Shown: positions 39,701 to 48,182, counted from the stretch's first letter. The stretch is 64,000 bases of DNA from Klebsiella huaxiensis (GCF_003261575.2 NZ_CP036175.1:558001-622000); one strand, 5' to 3'. Numbers and translations: made by a program. Notes: a model not told the origin generated them from the letters alone.

Positions 39701-40594
39701 GCGAAGAGCGGCGAGACGGCGAAAACCAGCAGTCCCCTGTCTGATACCAAAATTGATTTCCACGGCTGGCCGGATCTTCAGCTTCGCTGCGCAGAGTGCT
39801 GGCTGTGGGGGCAAAAATATGGCCGCATCGAGGGTGATTTCAATATTAGCGGGGATACTCTGACGCTGGCGAACGGACTGGTGGATACCGGTTTTGGTCG
39901 CCTGACTACGGATGGCGTGTGGGTTAGTGCCCCAAGCGGCGTACGGACCTCGCTAAAAGGTAAGCTGCACGGTAATAAAACCGATGATTTCGTGAATTTC
40001 TTTGGCGTATCAACTCCGGTAAAAGGCTCTGCATTCGATATCGATTATGACCTGCACTGGCGCGCGCCGCCGTGGCAGCCGGACGTTGCCTCGCTTAACG
40101 GAATCTTAAAAAGCCATCTTGGAAAAGGTGAGTTTACCGACCTGAGCACCGGCCATGCCGGTCAGCTGCTGCGTCTGCTGAGCGTTGATGCGCTGCTGCG
40201 TAAGTTACGTTTTGACTTTAGTGATACGTTTAGCGAAGGGTTCTACTTCGATTCGATTCATAGCACGGCGTGGATTAAAGACGGCGTGATGAATACCGAT
40301 GATACGCTGGTCGATGGTCTGGAAGCGGATATCGCCATGAAAGGCTCTGTCGATCTCGTTCGCCGCCAGCTGGACCTGCAGGCCGTGGTAGCGCCGGAAA
40401 TTTCCGCCACCGTAGGCGTTGCGGCGGCCTTTGCCGTTAACCCGATTATCGGTGCCGCGGTCTTTGCCGCCAGCAAGGTGCTGGGGCCGTTGTGGAACAA
40501 GGTCTCGATTTTGCGCTATCGCATCACTGGCCCTATCGATCAGCCGCAAATTAATGAAGTCCTGCGCCAGGCGCGGAGCGACAAAAAGCAATGA
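36797..40594 (+). CDS. yhdP: AsmA-like intermembrane phospholipid transport protein YhdP
   Basis: 1265 residues (E. coli 1266), GTG start at 36797 with GGAGA upstream; an ATG four bases earlier is out of frame. One N-terminal membrane helix (about 5-25) anchors a very long beta-rich periplasmic protein with DUF3971 and AsmA_2 C-terminal regions. The AsmA_2 block (LRLLSVDALLRKLRFDFSD... and VAPEISATVGVAAAFAVNP) is clear. With TamB and YdbH it forms bridges that carry phospholipids to the outer membrane. It lies downstream of rng. Confidence 0.96.
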   Translation: MRRLPGILLLTAATLIVVVALLVSGLRLALPQLNTWRPQVLAKISAIAGVPVDASQITASWQTFGPTLDVRDIKTGLNDGGELSIKRVTLALDVWQSLLHMRWQFRDLTFWQLQVHTNTPIQTNDGGEGLKTDRISDLFLRQFDHFILRDSHLSFLTISGQRAELAIPQLTWLNGKNRHRAEGQLSLSSLTGQHGVMQVRMDLRDEDGLLNKGRVWLQADDIDVKPWLGRWMQDNIALQSARFSLEGWMTIDKGDVASGDVWLKKGGASWQGDKDKHHLSVDNLTAHIYRDNQSWGFRIPDTRISIDDKPWPRGALAMAWIPAQDVGGNNSKRSDELRIRASNLNLNGLTGLQPMADKLAPSLGEIWRTTQPSGKINLLALDIPLQAAEKTRFQADWSDMSWKQWKLLPGAEHFSGNVSGSVENGALHVSMTQAKMPYETVFRAPLEIAKGDATLSWVKNDKGFMLDGRDIDVQATGVRARGGFRYLQPQGDEPWLGILAGISTNDGGQAWRYFPENLMGKELVDYLSGAIKGGQATDATLAYGGNPHLFPYKHNEGQFQVSVPLKNATFAFQPDWPALTGLNIDLNFINDGLWMKADKVMLGKVTASNLDAVIPDYSREKLLIDADVNGPGKEVGPYFNETPLKKTLGAALDELQLDGNVSARLHLDIPLDGEMTTAKGDVQLKNNNLFIKPIGTTLQNLTGKFSFANGDLKSEPMSANWFNQPLNIDFSTTEGEKAFLVDVGMKANWQPSRTGLLPKAIDSALSGNVPWDGKVAIELPYHGSANYKVDINGDLKNVSSHLPAPVDKQAGESLPVKIKVDGGLSSFNLTGSIGAKNHINSRWLLGNKLTLDRAILTSDSKAVSPLPEQSGVELNMPPMDGAQWLALFQGGAANDVSSNMVFPERVTLRTPALTMAGQSWNNVSLVSQPDAGGTKVEAQGREINATLTMRKNAPWLAAIRYLYYNPTSAKSGETAKTSSPLSDTKIDFHGWPDLQLRCAECWLWGQKYGRIEGDFNISGDTLTLANGLVDTGFGRLTTDGVWVSAPSGVRTSLKGKLHGNKTDDFVNFFGVSTPVKGSAFDIDYDLHWRAPPWQPDVASLNGILKSHLGKGEFTDLSTGHAGQLLRLLSVDALLRKLRFDFSDTFSEGFYFDSIHSTAWIKDGVMNTDDTLVDGLEADIAMKGSVDLVRRQLDLQAVVAPEISATVGVAAAFAVNPIIGAAVFAASKVLGPLWNKVSILRYRITGPIDQPQINEVLRQARSDKKQ

Positions 40595-40640
40595 TTTGAC
40601 GATTGTGCGTAATTATCGCACTCTCAATAGATAGCGTTTT

Positions 40641-40765
40641 ATACCCGTTATATTTCAAGCCGCAGATGCGTTGGCTACGCTCGTTCACCCTAGTCACATA
40701 GTTATCTATGCTCTTGGGGATTCTCTTGCTTGCCGCCTTCCTGCAACTTGAACTATTTAGGGTAT
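40641..40765. repeat. ERIC element (enterobacterial repetitive intergenic consensus)
   Basis: A 125-bp imperfect palindrome bounded by ATACCC and GGGTAT. It carries the two core segments recognised in ERIC sequences: CGCTCGTTCACCCTAGTCAC and ATGCTCTTGGGGATTC, which match the complement of the ERIC2 primer region and the ERIC1R primer region. It fills most of the yhdP-tldD gap and ends 42 bp before tldD. Confidence 0.88.
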
Positions 40766-40807
40766 CTATTTCCGCCTGATACGCGACAACAAACGAGTAG
40801 CATAACG

Positions 40808-42253
40808 ATGAGTCTGAACCTGGTAAGTGAACAATTACTGTCGGCAAATGGCCTGAATCATCAGGATCTGTTTGCCATTCTTGGTCAACTGGCCGAGCGC
40901 CGTCTGGATTACGGCGATCTCTATTTTCAGTCGAGCTATCACGAGTCCTGGGTTCTGGAAGACCGCATCATTAAAGATGGTTCGTACAATATTGACCAGG
41001 GCGTCGGCGTGCGTGCGGTGAGCGGCGAAAAAACGGGCTTTGCCTATGCCGACCAAATTAGTCGACTGGCGCTGGAACAGAGTGCGCAGGCAGCTCGTAC
41101 CATCGTGCGTGACCACGGAGATGGCAAAGTCCATACTCTTGGCGCAGTAGAATACAGCTCCCTCTATACCAGCATCGATCCACTGCAGAGCATGAGCCGT
41201 GAAGAGAAGCTGGACATTCTGCGTCGGGTGGACAAAACGGCCCGTGCCGCCGACAAGCGGGTGCAGGAAGTTTCCGCCAGTCTGACCGGTGTCTACGAAT
41301 TAATTTTGGTCGCCGCGACGGATGGCACGCTAGCGGCTGATGTGCGTCCGTTGGTTCGCCTTTCCGTCAGCGTGCTGGTGGAGGAAGATGGTAAACGCGA
41401 GCGTGGTGCCAGCGGTGGTGGTGGTCGCTTCGGTTATGATTATTTCCTTGCCTCTCAGGATGGCGAAGTGCGTGCTGATGCCTGGGCGAAAGAGGCCGTG
41501 CGTATGGCGCTGGTGAATCTGACGGCCGTTGCCGCACCTGCCGGGATGCTGCCAGTGGTACTGGGCGCGGGCTGGCCTGGCGTACTGCTGCATGAAGCGG
41601 TGGGTCACGGTCTGGAAGGTGACTTTAACCGTCGCGGGACCTCAGTCTTCAGCGGCCATATGGGCGAACTGGTGGCATCAGAACTGTGTACAGTCGTTGA
41701 TGATGGCACGATCGCCGATCGTCGCGGTTCCGTCGCTATCGACGATGAAGGCACGCCGGGCCAGTACAACGTACTGATCGAAAACGGCATCCTGAAGGGC
41801 TACATGCAGGATAAGCTTAACGCCAGGTTGATGGGCGTGGCGCCAACCGGCAACGGTCGTCGCGAATCTTACGCACATCTGCCGATGCCGCGCATGACCA
41901 ACACCTACATGCTGGCGGGGAAATCCACGCCGCAGGAGATTATCGAATCGGTTGATTACGGTATCTTCGCCCCGAATTTCGGCGGTGGTCAGGTAGATAT
42001 TACTTCCGGGAAATTTGTCTTCTCTACTTCTGAAGCCTACCTGATCGAAAAAGGGAAAGTGACGAAAGCGGTAAAAGGCGCGACGCTTATCGGCTCCGGG
42101 ATTGAAGCGATGCAGCAGATTTCGATGGTTGGCAATGATCTGAAGCTGGACAGCGGCGTCGGCGTCTGCGGCAAAGAGGGCCAGAGCGTGCCGGTTGGTG
42201 TCGGTCAGCCAACCCTCAAAGTGGATAAACTCACCGTCGGCGGTACTGCCTGA
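40808..42253 (+). CDS. tldD: Metalloprotease subunit TldD
   Basis: 481 residues from the ATG at 40808 (MSLNLVSEQLLSANGL), equal to E. coli TldD; the longer frame from 40730 reads into the ERIC element. The zinc motif HEAVGHGLEGD (HExxxH) is present around residue 262. TldD pairs with TldE (PmbA, elsewhere) to form a protease that degrades unfolded peptides, removes the microcin B17 leader and processes CcdA. Confidence 0.97.
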   Translation: MSLNLVSEQLLSANGLNHQDLFAILGQLAERRLDYGDLYFQSSYHESWVLEDRIIKDGSYNIDQGVGVRAVSGEKTGFAYADQISRLALEQSAQAARTIVRDHGDGKVHTLGAVEYSSLYTSIDPLQSMSREEKLDILRRVDKTARAADKRVQEVSASLTGVYELILVAATDGTLAADVRPLVRLSVSVLVEEDGKRERGASGGGGRFGYDYFLASQDGEVRADAWAKEAVRMALVNLTAVAAPAGMLPVVLGAGWPGVLLHEAVGHGLEGDFNRRGTSVFSGHMGELVASELCTVVDDGTIADRRGSVAIDDEGTPGQYNVLIENGILKGYMQDKLNARLMGVAPTGNGRRESYAHLPMPRMTNTYMLAGKSTPQEIIESVDYGIFAPNFGGGQVDITSGKFVFSTSEAYLIEKGKVTKAVKGATLIGSGIEAMQQISMVGNDLKLDSGVGVCGKEGQSVPVGVGQPTLKVDKLTVGGTA

Positions 42254-42265
42254 TACTTCTCCAAT

Positions 42266-42290
42266 GCGCTTTCGCATCCTGCGAAAGCGC
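42266..42290. terminator. Hairpin between convergent tldD and aaeR
   Basis: GCGCTTTCGC and GCGAAAGCGC form a 10-bp stem around a 5-nt loop, between the ends of the two convergent genes. Neither strand has a long T-run, so termination strength is uncertain. Confidence 0.6.
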
Positions 42291-42298
42291 AGATCAAC

Positions 42299-43228
42299 TT
42301 AGCGGGTGATTCCGCGCCCGTGCATACCCTGGTAAATTTTTGCCACCTCAACGAAATATTCCGTCAGAGAGTTAATACATACCTGCACCTTCAGAGGGAG
42401 TTTGTCCTTCTCGGTATAGAGCGCATAAACCGGGCGCGGATCGGACTGGTAGCTCGGCAGCAGGATCTCCAGTTCGCCACGATTGATCTTCTCGATCACC
42501 CACATCAGCGGAACGTAAGCGACGCCGACACCCGCTGTAAGCCAGCGCACCAGGGTCATCGGATCGTTAGTCACAAAGCGTCCCTGTGGGATCAGCTTGG
42601 TTGAGATCCCTTCCGGGGCGATGATTTCAAACTCGTTATCCGGGCGGACGCTATACTCAAGCCAGGAGTGGCTGGCAAGATCTGCGGGTTTGTCCGGACA
42701 TCCCGCCTGATAGAGGTAGCTTTTCGCGGCACAGAGCACCATCGGCATCGACCCCAGGCGACGGGAAAAGAGGCCGGAATCCTGCAAGGCGCCCACGCGA
42801 ATTACCAGGTCCAGGCCGTCAGCAATGAGATCAGGGGCGGGGATGCCGGTCACCAGGTTTATCGACAACCCGGGATACTCTTTGAGCATTTCGGCGGTAA
42901 TGCGAGCCAGTACATTCTGTGCCATAGTTGAAGAACAGCCGATGCGCAGCGTACCGATAGGTGTGTTGTTAAAGGCGTATAGCTGTTCATGGACATCCTG
43001 GGCTTCGAACAGCATTCGCCGGCAGCCCTGGTAATAGATTTTCCCTGCTTCTGTTAAACCAAGGCTACGAGTGCTGCGGTTGAGCAGCTTAACCTGCAGC
43101 TCATCTTCCAGTTTGGCTACAGTCTGACTGATGGAAGAAACGCTCATCTGGAGCTGGCGAGCCGCGGCGGTAAATGAACCTAGTTCAACCACTCTGGCGA
43201 AAACGGACATACGTTTTAGTCGTTCCAT
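42299..43228 (-). CDS. aaeR: LysR-family activator AaeR
   Basis: 309 residues with an N-terminal LysR winged helix-turn-helix (GSFTAAARQLQMSVSSISQTVAKLE, 17-41) and a periplasmic-binding-protein-like effector domain. It is divergent from aaeXAB, the layout of the E. coli aromatic carboxylic acid efflux locus, where AaeR activates the operon in response to p-hydroxybenzoate. The 132-bp gap holds a CRP-like site. Confidence 0.94.
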   Translation of the reverse strand: MERLKRMSVFARVVELGSFTAAARQLQMSVSSISQTVAKLEDELQVKLLNRSTRSLGLTEAGKIYYQGCRRMLFEAQDVHEQLYAFNNTPIGTLRIGCSSTMAQNVLARITAEMLKEYPGLSINLVTGIPAPDLIADGLDLVIRVGALQDSGLFSRRLGSMPMVLCAAKSYLYQAGCPDKPADLASHSWLEYSVRPDNEFEIIAPEGISTKLIPQGRFVTNDPMTLVRWLTAGVGVAYVPLMWVIEKINRGELEILLPSYQSDPRPVYALYTEKDKLPLKVQVCINSLTEYFVEVAKIYQGMHGRGITR

Positions 43229-43246
43229 TATTCACTCTGGCTTAAA

Positions 43247-43262
43247 AGTGATTTAGATCACA
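43247..43262. promoter_or_regulatory. Predicted CRP-binding site between aaeR and aaeX
   Basis: AGTGA-TTTAGA-TCACA with flanking A/T is a near-perfect match to the CRP consensus TGTGA-N6-TCACA, and GTGATTTAGATCAC is nearly symmetric. It lies 18 bp upstream of the aaeR start codon and about 100 bp upstream of aaeX. Confidence 0.7.
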
Positions 43263-43360
43263 CAATATAGATAAGGCTGCAATGATTACGCTAATATACT
43301 GTTAGCTACATAATAAATTCATCACAGCTTGTCACCTGTACGCTTCTTATCAAGGTCATC

Positions 43361-43564
43361 ATGAGTCTGTTTCCTGTCATTGTGATTTTCGGCTTGTCGT
43401 TTCCGCCGATCTTCTTTGAATTGCTATTGTCTCTAGCCATCTTCTGGCTGGTGCACCGCCTGCTGGTTCCAACCGGCATTTATGATTTTGTCTGGCACCC
43501 GGCGCTGTTTAATACCGCGCTATATTGCTGCCTGTTTTATCTGATATCGCGTTTGTTCGTTTGA
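43361..43564 (+). CDS. aaeX: DUF1656 membrane protein AaeX
   Basis: 67 residues with two membrane helices ([20 protein letters not shown] and [17 protein letters not shown]). It is the small DUF1656 protein that always heads aae-type efflux operons. Its exact role is unknown; it is not strictly required for efflux in E. coli. aaeA follows after 7 bp. Confidence 0.93.
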
Positions 43565-43571
43565 GGTCGAT

Positions 43572-44504
43572 GTGAAAACACTAACAAGAAATATCCTCCG
43601 TACCGCAATCACTGTGATACTGGTTATCCTCGCATTTATCGCGATTTTTCGCGCATGGGTGTATTACACCGCTTCGCCCTGGACGCGCGATGCGCGATTT
43701 AGTGCGGATATCGTGGCCATCGCCCCGGATGTCTCAGGGCTGATTTCGCAGGTGGATATTAAGGATAACCAACTGGTTAAGAAAGACCAGGTTTTGTTCG
43801 TTATTGACCAACCTCGTTACCAGAAAGCATTAGCCGAAGCTGAAGCCGATGTCTCCTATTACCAGACTTTGGCGCAGGAGAAGCGCGTTGAGGCTGGTCG
43901 CCGTAACCGTCTTGGCGTGCAGGCGATGTCTCGCGAAGAAATAGACCAGGCGAACAACGTACTGCAAACCGTTGAGCATCAGTTGGCGAAAGCGACGGCG
44001 AACCGCGACCTGGCGAAGCTCGATCTGGATCGCACGGTGATCCGCGCCCCGGCAGACGGCTGGGTGACTAACCTGAACGTCTATAGTGGTGAGTTTATTA
44101 CCCGGGGTTCTACCGCGGTGGCCCTGGTGAAACAGAACTCTTTCTATGTCATGGCTTATCTTGAAGAGACTAAACTTGAGGGAGTGCGTCCAGGCTATCG
44201 TGCTGAAATCACCCCTCTGGGAAGCGGGCACACGATTAAAGGTACCGTGGACAGCATTGCTGCCGGGGTGACCAACGCCAGCAGCAGCAGCGATGCAAAA
44301 GGAATGGCCTCTATCGATTCCAATCTTGAATGGGTACGCCTGGCGCAACGTGTGCCGGTACGTATTCATCTTGATCAGCAGCAGGGGAACCTCTGGCCTG
44401 CGGGAACCACCGCGACGGTTGTCATTACAGGCAAAGAAGATCGCGATACTAGCCAGGCAAATTTCTTCCAGAAACTGGCTATGCGCCTGCGTGAGTTCGG
44501 TTAA
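43572..44504 (+). CDS. aaeA: Aromatic acid efflux adaptor AaeA
   Basis: 310 residues, GTG start, the E. coli length. One N-terminal membrane helix, then an HlyD/EmrA-type membrane fusion protein: lipoyl halves IAPDVSGLISQVDIKDNQLV and TVIRAPADGWVTNLNV around a coiled-coil hairpin (about 90-150). It couples AaeB to the outer membrane. Confidence 0.95.
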   Translation: MKTLTRNILRTAITVILVILAFIAIFRAWVYYTASPWTRDARFSADIVAIAPDVSGLISQVDIKDNQLVKKDQVLFVIDQPRYQKALAEAEADVSYYQTLAQEKRVEAGRRNRLGVQAMSREEIDQANNVLQTVEHQLAKATANRDLAKLDLDRTVIRAPADGWVTNLNVYSGEFITRGSTAVALVKQNSFYVMAYLEETKLEGVRPGYRAEITPLGSGHTIKGTVDSIAAGVTNASSSSDAKGMASIDSNLEWVRLAQRVPVRIHLDQQQGNLWPAGTTATVVITGKEDRDTSQANFFQKLAMRLREFG

Positions 44505-44509
44505 TCGTC

Positions 44510-46477
44510 ATGGGGATCTTTAGCATTGAACCCCGGCACCTCCGCTTTGCCGTGAAATTAGCATCTGCGGTAGTGCTGGCGCTATTCGTCGGTTTTCATT
44601 TCCAACTGGAAACGCCGCGTTGGGCGGTGCTCACTGCGGCTATTGTCGCCGCTGGCCCGGCTTTTGCTGCCGGGGGAGAACCCTATTCTGGTGCGATTCG
44701 CTATCGCGGAATGCTGCGTATTGTCGGCACCTTTATTGGTTGTATAGCCGCGCTTGCGATCATCATTGTAATGATCCGCGCTCCGCTGCTGATGATGCTG
44801 GTCTGCTGCCTGTGGGCGGGCTTTTGTACCTGGATCTCATCACTGGTGCGTGTCGAGAACTCCTATGCCTGGGGACTGGCGGGCTATACCGCACTTATCA
44901 TCATCATTACCATTCACGCAGAGCCGATGCTGGCACCGCAGTTTGCCGTCGAACGATGCAGTGAGATTGTTGTTGGTATCGTCAGCGCTATCTTAGCCGA
45001 CCTGCTGTTTTCACCGCGTTCGATTAAAAAAGAGATCGATCTTGAGTTGGATAATCTGCTGATTGATCAATATCGCCTGATGCAGCTTTGCGTGGCGCAT
45101 GGCGATAAAGAAGAAGTCGATAAAGCCTGGAGCGCGATGGTACGCCGTACTAACGCGCTGGAAGGTATGCGTGGGAACCTGATTATGGAGTCCTCGCGCT
45201 GGGCAAAAGTGAATCAGCGCCTGAAGGCGATCAATACTCTTTCTCTGACCCTGATTACCCAAGCTTGCGAAACCTACCTGATTCAAAATACGCGCCCTGA
45301 AATGGTCACCGATGACTATCGTGAACTGTTTGCTGAACCAGTTGAAACCGTGCAGGACGTTCACCGGCAACTAAAACGGATGCGCCGCTTTCTGACCTGG
45401 AAGGGGGAGCATAATACCCCGGTGACGATTTACAGTTGGGTGGGAGCCGCGACGCGCTATCTGTTATTGAAACGCGGAGTGGTCAGCAATACCAAAATCA
45501 GCCGTATTGAAAATGAAGTTCTTCAGGGCGAAGTGGTGGTTAAGGCTGAATCTGCTGAGCGCCATCATGCGATGGTTAACTTTTGGCGTACATCTATCTC
45601 CTGTATTCTCGGGACACTGTTCTGGCTGTGGACTGGCTGGACTTCGGGTAGTGGGGCGATGGTCATGATTGCGGTGGTCACCGCGCTGGCGATGCGTTTG
45701 CCTAATCCCCGGATGGTGGCTATCGATTTCCTCTACGGCACGTTGGCTGCTTTACCGTTGGGTGCGCTGTTTTTCCTCGTGATTATGCCCGCGACGCAGC
45801 AAAGCATGCTGCTGCTGTGTATTAGCCTTGCCGTGATGGCGTTCTTTATCGGCATTGAGGTGCAAAAGCGGCGTTTGGGCTCGCTGGGGGCGCTGGCCAG
45901 TACAATCAATATTCTGGTGCTCGATAACCCGATGAAGTTTGAGTTTAGCCAGTTCCTTGATAGCGCTTTAGGGCAGATCGTGGGGTGTTTCCTCGCGCTG
46001 ATGGTGATCTTGCTGGTCCGCGATAATTCACAGGCACGTACCGGACGCGTGCTATTAAACCAGTTTGTATCGGCAGCGGTTTCGTCGCTGACGACCAATA
46101 CGGCGCGACGCAAGGAGAACCATCTGCCGGCGCTGTATCGCCAACTTTTTTTACTGCTGAATAAGTTCCCTGGCGATATCGCGCGTTTTCGTCTGGCGCT
46201 GACCTTGATTATTGCCCATCAACGTCTGCGTGATGCACCTGTACCGATAAACGACGACCTGTCTGCATTTCATCGGCAGCTACGGCGTACAGCCGATCGC
46301 GTTATTTCTGCCGGTAGCGATGATAAACGTCGATATTATTTCGCCAGACTGTTAGATGAACTCAATATCTATCAGGAAAAGCTACAGCACTGGGAAGCAT
46401 CACCGCAGGTGACGGAACCCGTGCGCAGGCTGGTGGAGATGCTGCATAAATACCAGCATGTACTGATCAATAGCTAA
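44510..46477 (+). CDS. aaeB: p-Hydroxybenzoic acid efflux pump AaeB
   Basis: 655 residues, the E. coli length. Two sets of membrane helices (about 15-165 and 360-500) are separated by cytoplasmic segments, the layout of the FUSC/aromatic acid exporter (ArAE) family. It exports aromatic carboxylic acids as a metabolic relief valve. It starts 5 bp after aaeA. Confidence 0.96.
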   Translation: MGIFSIEPRHLRFAVKLASAVVLALFVGFHFQLETPRWAVLTAAIVAAGPAFAAGGEPYSGAIRYRGMLRIVGTFIGCIAALAIIIVMIRAPLLMMLVCCLWAGFCTWISSLVRVENSYAWGLAGYTALIIIITIHAEPMLAPQFAVERCSEIVVGIVSAILADLLFSPRSIKKEIDLELDNLLIDQYRLMQLCVAHGDKEEVDKAWSAMVRRTNALEGMRGNLIMESSRWAKVNQRLKAINTLSLTLITQACETYLIQNTRPEMVTDDYRELFAEPVETVQDVHRQLKRMRRFLTWKGEHNTPVTIYSWVGAATRYLLLKRGVVSNTKISRIENEVLQGEVVVKAESAERHHAMVNFWRTSISCILGTLFWLWTGWTSGSGAMVMIAVVTALAMRLPNPRMVAIDFLYGTLAALPLGALFFLVIMPATQQSMLLLCISLAVMAFFIGIEVQKRRLGSLGALASTINILVLDNPMKFEFSQFLDSALGQIVGCFLALMVILLVRDNSQARTGRVLLNQFVSAAVSSLTTNTARRKENHLPALYRQLFLLLNKFPGDIARFRLALTLIIAHQRLRDAPVPINDDLSAFHRQLRRTADRVISAGSDDKRRYYFARLLDELNIYQEKLQHWEASPQVTEPVRRLVEMLHKYQHVLINS

Positions 46478-46520
46478 CCGCCTGAACCGCTGCGTTATAG
46501 GTTGATATAGCGGGTTTTAT

Positions 46521-46550
46521 GGCTGGATAAGGCGCTAACACCCACCTGGC
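46521..46550. repeat. Degenerate REP-like sequence
   Basis: GGCTGGATAAGGCGCTAACA and the following CCCACCTGGC resemble an imperfect REP palindrome (GGATAAGGCG core) after aaeB. The rest of 46478-46633 shows no gene; the E. coli gene yhcO, expected here, is absent. Confidence 0.4.
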
Positions 46551-46633
46551 GATAAGCAGCGTAGATGCTTTAGCATTTGATGAAGCGGAAGAAGGGCTGG
46601 AAGGGAACTCGCGTTTTAACGCACGACAGAGAC

Positions 46634-46660
46634 AAAAAAAAGCCCCCAACAGGCGGGGGC
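46634..46660 (-). terminator. Terminator after the first yhcN-like gene
   Basis: On the minus strand, GCCCCC and GGGGGC pair around a 7-nt loop and are followed by eight Ts (after CT). It lies 27 bp beyond the stop codon. Confidence 0.9.
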
Positions 46661-46686
46661 AAGTCGTCAGATGAGACGACGAGGGT

Positions 46687-46953
46687 TTATTTGTACAGCT
46701 CAGCAGTAGCATGCCAGCTGTCACCAGTACGGGCTTCAATAATACGGTAGCTGCTGGCGCCTTCTTTCTCGGCTTTAGCCGCCAGTTCCTGACGCATATC
46801 CATTGGGGCGCTACCTACTTGAGAAACGGAAACGGTACCCATAGATTGCAGATTTTGTGCCTGCTCAGCGTTAACTTGATTGACAGCAGCGTTCGCGCCA
46901 AAAGAGAGTACGGAAGCAAGGCCCAGGGATGCGATGATAATTGCGCTTTTCAT
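46687..46953 (-). CDS. YhcN/BhsA/McbA family periplasmic protein (second copy)
   Basis: 88 residues from the ATG at 46953, with GGAG upstream. A signal peptide (MKSAIIIASLGLASVLSFGANA) precedes a DUF1471 domain with the typical QAQNLQSMGTVSVS, PMDMRQELAAKAEKEGASSY and GDSWHATAELYK blocks. DUF1471 proteins are small secreted stress proteins linked to biofilm and acid or peroxide response. It is a tandem paralogue of the next gene, with its own start and terminator. Confidence 0.9.
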   Translation of the reverse strand: MKSAIIIASLGLASVLSFGANAAVNQVNAEQAQNLQSMGTVSVSQVGSAPMDMRQELAAKAEKEGASSYRIIEARTGDSWHATAELYK

Positions 46954-47057
46954 AATCTTTACTCCAATCATATTGTTTGCAGCGGCGGGAGGTTGCAATG
47001 CACTCAGGCCGCTGGGGATATTCTACATTTCAGCTAATGACCGAAAATTGTTAAATC

Positions 47058-47321
47058 TTATTTATAAAGCTCTGCAGTTGCATGCCAGTGGTCACCAGTA
47101 CGCGCTTCAATGATGCGATAGGAGGAAGCGCCTTCTTCTTGAGCTTTCTTATTCAGCATTTCGTGCATATCCATCGGGGAAGCACTTACCGCGCCGACGG
47201 AAATAGTGCCGATTGCCTGACGGCCTTGAGCCTGTTCGCTGTTAATAGAATCAGCGGCAAAAGCGCCGAAAGACAGAACGGAAAGGATGCTTAATGCTGC
47301 TACAGTGGTTTTGATTTTCAT
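47058..47321 (-). CDS. yhcN: Periplasmic stress protein YhcN
   Basis: 87 residues from the ATG at 47321 (MKIKTTVAALSILSVLSFGA), equal in length to E. coli YhcN and closer to it than the tandem copy. It has a signal peptide ending at AFA and a DUF1471 domain ending GDHWHATAELYK. In E. coli YhcN is induced by cytoplasmic acidification and peroxide. The next gene, the paralogue, follows after 104 bp. Confidence 0.93.
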   Translation of the reverse strand: MKIKTTVAALSILSVLSFGAFAADSINSEQAQGRQAIGTISVGAVSASPMDMHEMLNKKAQEEGASSYRIIEARTGDHWHATAELYK

Positions 47322-47646
47322 GATGTTCACCTCGTCGAATCTTATTGTTGGGGGTCTTTGTTTCGTGACCCTCATCACAAAATCAAGTATACACTAATCA
47401 CTGAAAATATTAATACCGTGCTAATTGTTGTTCTTGTAAATAATTACAAAGAAATGTCTTCTTTATAACGTATAAGAATTAGAAATGTCAGGCTTTGGTC
47501 ATGAATGACTTTTATAGTTAATAAAATCATATGGATAGTATGATTTGATCTTTTGTGCGCTTCAGGGATATTCATTAGGTAAAGGAATGTATAGAAGTGG
47601 AAAAACACACTAAATGTTAAAAAAATGCTGATTTTTTGAGAGGGAA
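47322..47646. promoter_or_regulatory. AT-rich gap between argR and yhcN
   Basis: This region of more than 300 bp must contain the yhcN promoter. I see no ORF of interest. A symmetric A-run/T-run element (AAAAAAATGCTGATTTTTT) at about 47620-47638 lies downstream of argR. Confidence 0.5.
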
Positions 47647-47668
47647 CCCTCTGGAGTTAACCAGAGGG
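47647..47668 (-). terminator. Hairpin after argR
   Basis: CCCTCTGG and CCAGAGGG pair around a 6-nt loop 7 nt after the argR stop codon. No immediate T-run follows, though the A/T-rich symmetric element lies a few bases further on. Confidence 0.55.
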
Positions 47669-47675
47669 AAGAAGC

Positions 47676-48146
47676 TTAGAGTTCCTGTTCAAACAGGACG
47701 AGAATGGCATCATGCAGATCTTTAACGCTAAAACCTCTGGCTGGGGTGGTAAAGATAGTATCGTCACCTGCAATGCTGCCAAGAATACCTTCAGCCTTGC
47801 CTAAAGAGTCCAGCAGTCTGGCAATCAGCTGTGCTGCGCCAGGGCTGGTATGGATGACGACGACCGAATCGTTATAGTCGATATCCAGCACCAGATTTTT
47901 CAGCGGGCTAGAGGTTGTCGGGACGCCAAGCTCGGCAGGCAGGCAGTACACCATCTCCATTTTGGCATTACGCGTACGCACTGCGCCAAATTTCGTGAGC
48001 ATACGCGAGACTTTCGATTGATTGATATTATCGAAGCCTTCCTCTTGTAGCGCCTGTACGATTTCACCTTGAGAGCTGAATTTTTCTTCTTTAAGCAGCG
48101 CTTTGAACGCTTTAACCAGTTCTTCTTGTTTCGCCGAACTTCGCAT
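47676..48146 (-). CDS. argR: Arginine repressor
   Basis: 156 residues, the E. coli length. An N-terminal winged helix-turn-helix (GEIVQALQEEGFDNINQSKVSRMLTKF region, 27-53) binds ARG boxes. The C-terminal domain holds the arginine-binding GSIAGDDTIF motif and forms the hexamer. With arginine it represses the arg regulon and helps XerCD resolution at cer. It is divergent from mdh, and its start is preceded by ARG-box half-sites. Confidence 0.97.
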   Translation of the reverse strand: MRSSAKQEELVKAFKALLKEEKFSSQGEIVQALQEEGFDNINQSKVSRMLTKFGAVRTRNAKMEMVYCLPAELGVPTTSSPLKNLVLDIDYNDSVVVIHTSPGAAQLIARLLDSLGKAEGILGSIAGDDTIFTTPARGFSVKDLHDAILVLFEQEL

Positions 48147-48182
48147 AAGTCACCCAATTATGGTGGTAAAAACAACATCATT

